From contig JAMCZD010000401.1 in NCBI GenBank assembly GCA_023473405.1, positions 1 to 9,763 of the forward strand: a DNA stretch of 9,763 nt, read 5' to 3'. The stretch comes from Candidatus Omnitrophota bacterium. GTDB taxonomy: Bacteria > Verrucomicrobiota > Verrucomicrobiia > Limisphaerales > UBA1319. The notes under the pieces are model-generated. The model was not told the origin of the DNA. It was given only the letters and a program-made list of their open reading frames with translations, and ran no database searches. Both the position numbers and the translations under genes were made by a program. Within the stretch, counting starts at the first letter, position 1. Each line of letters starts with the position of its first letter. Of this stretch, positions 7,145 to 9,763 are shown piece after piece.

Positions 7145-8059
7145 ATGAATCGAACGTATTTTAACTACGGGCGTTCAGCAATGTGGACCCCCGCTCGATG
7201 CGGGCATGGCAATGAACAGTCATCCGCTCGATCGCCGGGGTCCATTCACCAGGCGTTTACCTTGATCGAACTCCTGGTCGTGATCGCCATCATCGCCATC
7301 CTTGCCAGCCTGCTGTTGCCGGCGTTGTCCAAGGCCAAATCAAAGGCCCACGCCATTTCGTGCATGAACAATAACAAGCAGCTCGGCCTGGCCTGGATTC
7401 TGTATGCCGATGATAACAATGGCACGTTGCCTCGGAATCCACACCCGAGCGACGTCAATGCATGGGTCGATGGCTGGATGGATTTCGCGGCGGACAACCT
7501 CGATAATACCAACGTTCTAAAGCTCAAGAGGTCCAAATTAGGCCCTTATTCGAGCGGCGCCGTCGGTATTTATAAATGCCCCGCCGATATCTATACCGCG
7601 CCTGTTCGCGGCGTCCAATGCCCCCGGGTCCGGAGCATTGCCATGAATGGCTTCATCGAAGGAAACGCCTACCCGGAAAATGCCTCGGGCGGCTCCTCCG
7701 TGCTTCCCCAATACTATGCCTATAATAAAATGGAGGATATCGTGAATCCGCCTCCCACCAGCCTTTGGGTGTTCATCGATGAACATCCGGATAGCATTAA
7801 TGACGGCTGGATGGGCGCCTTGTATTGGGACGATATCGGGCCGCGGGGTGAATTCCAGTCCTGGGCCGATCTGGCGGCGAGTTACCATGACGGCGCCGGC
7901 GGTCTGAGCTTCGCCGACGGCCACGCCGAAATCCATCGGTGGCTCGACCCATCCACTAAGCAAAAGGTCCACAGCACAAATATTCACCCAACCCGCGACC
8001 CGGAAAAACGGGATATCCAGTGGATCGCCATAAGGTCAACCGCAAAACGCGGTAGATGA
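7145..8059 (+). CDS. Type II secretion/pilin-like protein with prepilin signal and H-X9-DG C-terminus
   Basis: This 304-residue protein has an N-terminal prepilin methylation-type segment: cleavage is expected at A37/F38 in QAFTLIELL, with glutamate at mature position 5, followed by a hydrophobic helix (about 38-57: FTLIELLVVIAIIAILASLL). A prepilin peptidase would cut before the Phe and the helix would anchor the protein in the inner membrane or a pseudopilus. Near the C-terminus, HDGAGGLSFADGH contains the H-X9-DG motif that defines a large pseudopilin-like family (DUF1559-related) expanded in Planctomycetes and Verrucomicrobia, whose exact role is largely unknown. The leader of 37 residues is long, and Ala rather than Gly is at -1. 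ATG 7145 follows the LamG stop by 46 nt; ATG 7181 is an alternative, and neither has a good Shine-Dalgarno. A still earlier in-frame start at 7025 would overlap the LamG gene and is unlikely. Short spacing suggests co-transcription with the LamG gene. Confidence 0.9.
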   Translation: MNRTYFNYGRSAMWTPARCGHGNEQSSARSPGSIHQAFTLIELLVVIAIIAILASLLLPALSKAKSKAHAISCMNNNKQLGLAWILYADDNNGTLPRNPHPSDVNAWVDGWMDFAADNLDNTNVLKLKRSKLGPYSSGAVGIYKCPADIYTAPVRGVQCPRVRSIAMNGFIEGNAYPENASGGSSVLPQYYAYNKMEDIVNPPPTSLWVFIDEHPDSINDGWMGALYWDDIGPRGEFQSWADLAASYHDGAGGLSFADGHAEIHRWLDPSTKQKVHSTNIHPTRDPEKRDIQWIAIRSTAKRGR

Positions 8060-8101
8060 AAAACCGCCACTGGTTCCTAGACCATTTATCGAGCCCGTTA
8101 C

Positions 8102-8248
8102 CATTAGCTATCAGCTATCAGCTATCAGGCATTAGCCATCAGCCATCAGCTATCAGCTATCAGCTATCAGGCATTAGCCATCAGCCATCAGCTATCAGCT
8201 ATCAGCTATCAGCCATCAGCTATCAGCTATCAGCCATCAGCCATCACT
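8102..8248. repeat. Heptamer tandem array, 21 units of YATYAGS
   Basis: Exactly 21 contiguous 7-nt units (147 bp) are in unbroken register, mostly TATCAGC and CATCAGC with TATCAGG, CATTAGC and a terminal CATCACT. A higher-order 42-nt block (six heptamers) at 8109-8150 is repeated identically at 8151-8192; later units are less ordered. The array fills most of the gap between the pilin-like stop (8059) and the GH31 start (8250). There is no spacer-repeat alternation, so it is not CRISPR. Because 7 and 3 are coprime, each frame reads a 7-residue repeat, which explains an apparent small open frame here. Confidence 0.95.
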
Positions 8249-8249
8249 C

Positions 8250-9763
8250 ATGAATAACAAAAACCATTTAATAAAACGAAGCCTCGGGTTCATCCTTGCC
8301 CTGCTCACCGCCTCAACTCTCATCTCCGGCACCCATGCCGCCTCCGTTGTGCGGGACAACGCCCGGTTCCAAGTGCTGACTCCGTCCCTCATCCGAATGG
8401 AGTATTCGCCAACCGCGCGCTTCACCGATGACCAGACTGTATCCGTGCTCGGGCGGGACTGGCCGGAAACCGCGTTCGAGGTTCGGGAAGAGGAGGGCTG
8501 GCTCAGCATCGTTACTCCGAAGATGACGATCCGATACCAGACTGGTTCCGGCCCGTTTACCGCCGCGAACCTCCAGATTCTTTGGAATGACGGCGTCGAG
8601 CATTCGTGGAAGCCAGGCGATAAGGACGATAAAAACCTGGGCGGTGTGCCCGGTGATATGGCCGGACGCGTTACCCCCGTGACCGATCCGGGGCCGCTTT
8701 CCCGCAACGGTTACTTTCTTCTCGATAACAGTCGGTCGCCCCTTCGCGACCAGGACATCCTCTGGGTCAAGCCCCGCCCCGAGAAAGATAGCCAGGACTG
8801 GTATTTTTTTGTCTATGGCAGCGATTACCCCCATTTGCTCTTCGAACTCTCCCAACTGCTCGGACCTATCCCGATGGTCCCGCGCTACGTGCTCGGAGGA
8901 TGGTTTGGCTCGAGGGCTGGTTACTCGGCTCACGAATGGGAGATGATGCTCGAACAATTCCGCGAGGAATCCCTGCCGCTCGATGTCATGGTCCTCGATT
9001 CGGATTCAACCACCAAAATGATCTGGTCCGGTTATGATTGGGACCTCGAACAGATGCCAAATCCCGGTGAGTTCTTCCAGTGGATGCGAAAGCGCGGCGT
9101 CAAGATCACGGTCAACGAACACTACGCGCCCCTCACCCCGATCAGCGACAGCCACTTCGATACCATCCGCCAGGCATTGGGCCTGCCAGCCGATACCAAC
9201 GAGATTGGCCACGACCTCGCTAATCGGAAGTACGCCTGGTTGTTCATGGACCTCCTCCATAAACCCGCCCTCGACCTCGGGATGGCCTTCTGGTGGCAGG
9301 ACGGTTGCGCCCCAGCCAATATGGACGGCCTCGATCCAATGCTCTGGACCCGCGAGGTGGAATACCGTGGCAGCGAACGCATAACCGGACGCCGGGGATT
9401 CGTTTTTTGCCGGCTCGGCACGTGGGGATCGCATCGATACGGCGCCTATTTCAGCGGCGACCTTCCTGGCGTATGGCCGTGCCTGAATGTGATCGTGCCC
9501 GCCACACAGCAAGCGGGCAACATGCTGGTTGCCTATATCAATAATCTCTGCGCCGGTGTGGGAACCGTTGATCTGCCGGTCGAACTCTACCAGCGCTGGG
9601 TCCAGTTCGGCGCCTTCAGCCCGATCATCTGGTTCCATGGTGTTTGGGGACTGCGCCTCCCGTGGGAATACGGACCGCAGGGTGTCGAGACTTACCGCAA
9701 GTTCGTTGGCCTGCGCTACGCCCTCATCCCCTATACCTACACCTATGCGCGCATCGCTCACAA
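8250..9763 (+). CDS. Secreted glycoside hydrolase family 31 protein (C-terminus beyond the window)
   Basis: The 504 visible codons encode an exported retaining glycosidase of family GH31, the family of alpha-glucosidases and alpha-xylosidases. Residues 1-30 form a signal peptide (basic NKNHLIKR start, hydrophobic core, cleavage near THA/A). An N-terminal beta-sandwich spans about 33-200, and the catalytic barrel begins near MVPRYVLGGWFGSR (from residue 209). The likely nucleophile is D351 in FWWQDG and the likely acid/base is D404 in YFSGD, 53 residues apart. LRYALIPYTYTYA near the end is also typical. Some usual substrate-binding motifs have changed: the D-W-H after the second strand reads DSDST (250-254), the W-x-DIGG element reads YINNLCAG (429-436), and the arginine two residues before H463 is Trp461. 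Substrate is therefore uncertain. ATG 8250 follows the heptamer array by one base and lacks a Shine-Dalgarno. It follows the pilin-like gene by 190 nt in the same direction, and the divergent XylR-like regulator is a plausible regulator. Confidence 0.93.
   Translation, partial: MNNKNHLIKRSLGFILALLTASTLISGTHAASVVRDNARFQVLTPSLIRMEYSPTARFTDDQTVSVLGRDWPETAFEVREEEGWLSIVTPKMTIRYQTGSGPFTAANLQILWNDGVEHSWKPGDKDDKNLGGVPGDMAGRVTPVTDPGPLSRNGYFLLDNSRSPLRDQDILWVKPRPEKDSQDWYFFVYGSDYPHLLFELSQLLGPIPMVPRYVLGGWFGSRAGYSAHEWEMMLEQFREESLPLDVMVLDSDSTTKMIWSGYDWDLEQMPNPGEFFQWMRKRGVKITVNEHYAPLTPISDSHFDTIRQALGLPADTNEIGHDLANRKYAWLFMDLLHKPALDLGMAFWWQDGCAPANMDGLDPMLWTREVEYRGSERITGRRGFVFCRLGTWGSHRYGAYFSGDLPGVWPCLNVIVPATQQAGNMLVAYINNLCAGVGTVDLPVELYQRWVQFGAFSPIIWFHGVWGLRLPWEYGPQGVETYRKFVGLRYALIPYTYTYARIAH

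Noticed and set aside
8102..8248. CRISPR-like array
   Set aside because: Units are 7 nt and contiguous with no unique spacers, and there is no cas gene nearby.
8056..8253. Small plus-strand open frame overlapping the pilin-like stop codon
   Set aside because: Its protein is almost entirely translated heptamer repeat (AISYQLS-type), and the array is open in every frame simply because the unit contains no stop.
9006..9761. Minus-strand open frame opposite the GH31 gene
   Set aside because: It is antisense to the GH31 barrel, which has clear family motifs; the antisense product has none.

Overview
The window looks like a chromosomal segment from a member of the Verrucomicrobiota, probably a soil or freshwater Pedosphaera/Limisphaera-like lineage. 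This is an inference from gene content, since no rRNA or housekeeping marker is present. The pointers are a LacI-sensor/AraC-HTH hybrid regulator, a pseudopilin-like protein with an H-X9-DG tail, a giant LamG/Ig-like secreted protein, mostly absent Shine-Dalgarno sequences, and short tandem repeat tracts between genes. The G+C content is moderately high.

Layout. Positions 1-1430 (minus) hold the N-terminal 476 codons of an unrecognised secreted protein that runs off the left edge. Positions 1668-2843 (minus) encode a XylR-like regulator. On both sides this gene is bordered by a two-part repeat: an outer 9-nt array and an inner CACGCTC-type array, in mirror-image order. A 547-bp divergent intergenic region follows. 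The plus strand then carries a 1235-residue secreted protein of four LamG modules alternating with three Ig-like modules (3391-7098), a 304-residue pseudopilin-like H-X9-DG protein (7145-8059), 21 exact-register heptamers (8102-8248), and, two bases after the last heptamer, the start of a secreted glycoside hydrolase family 31 protein (8250 to beyond 9763).

How it may work together. The right half resembles an exported carbohydrate-processing set: a large surface lectin-like or adhesive protein, a type II secretion/pilin-like protein, and an exported GH31 enzyme. The divergent sugar-sensing type of regulator is a plausible controller. This is inference from neighbourhood and family; no operator or promoter could be firmly identified. 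The GH31 protein keeps both catalytic aspartates but has diverged at several normally conserved subsite motifs, so its substrate may be unusual.

Most notable features: the mirror-image composite repeats enclosing the regulator, one of which supplies its stop codon; the heptamer array that forms nearly the whole leader of the GH31 gene; and the aberrant GH31 active-site motifs.
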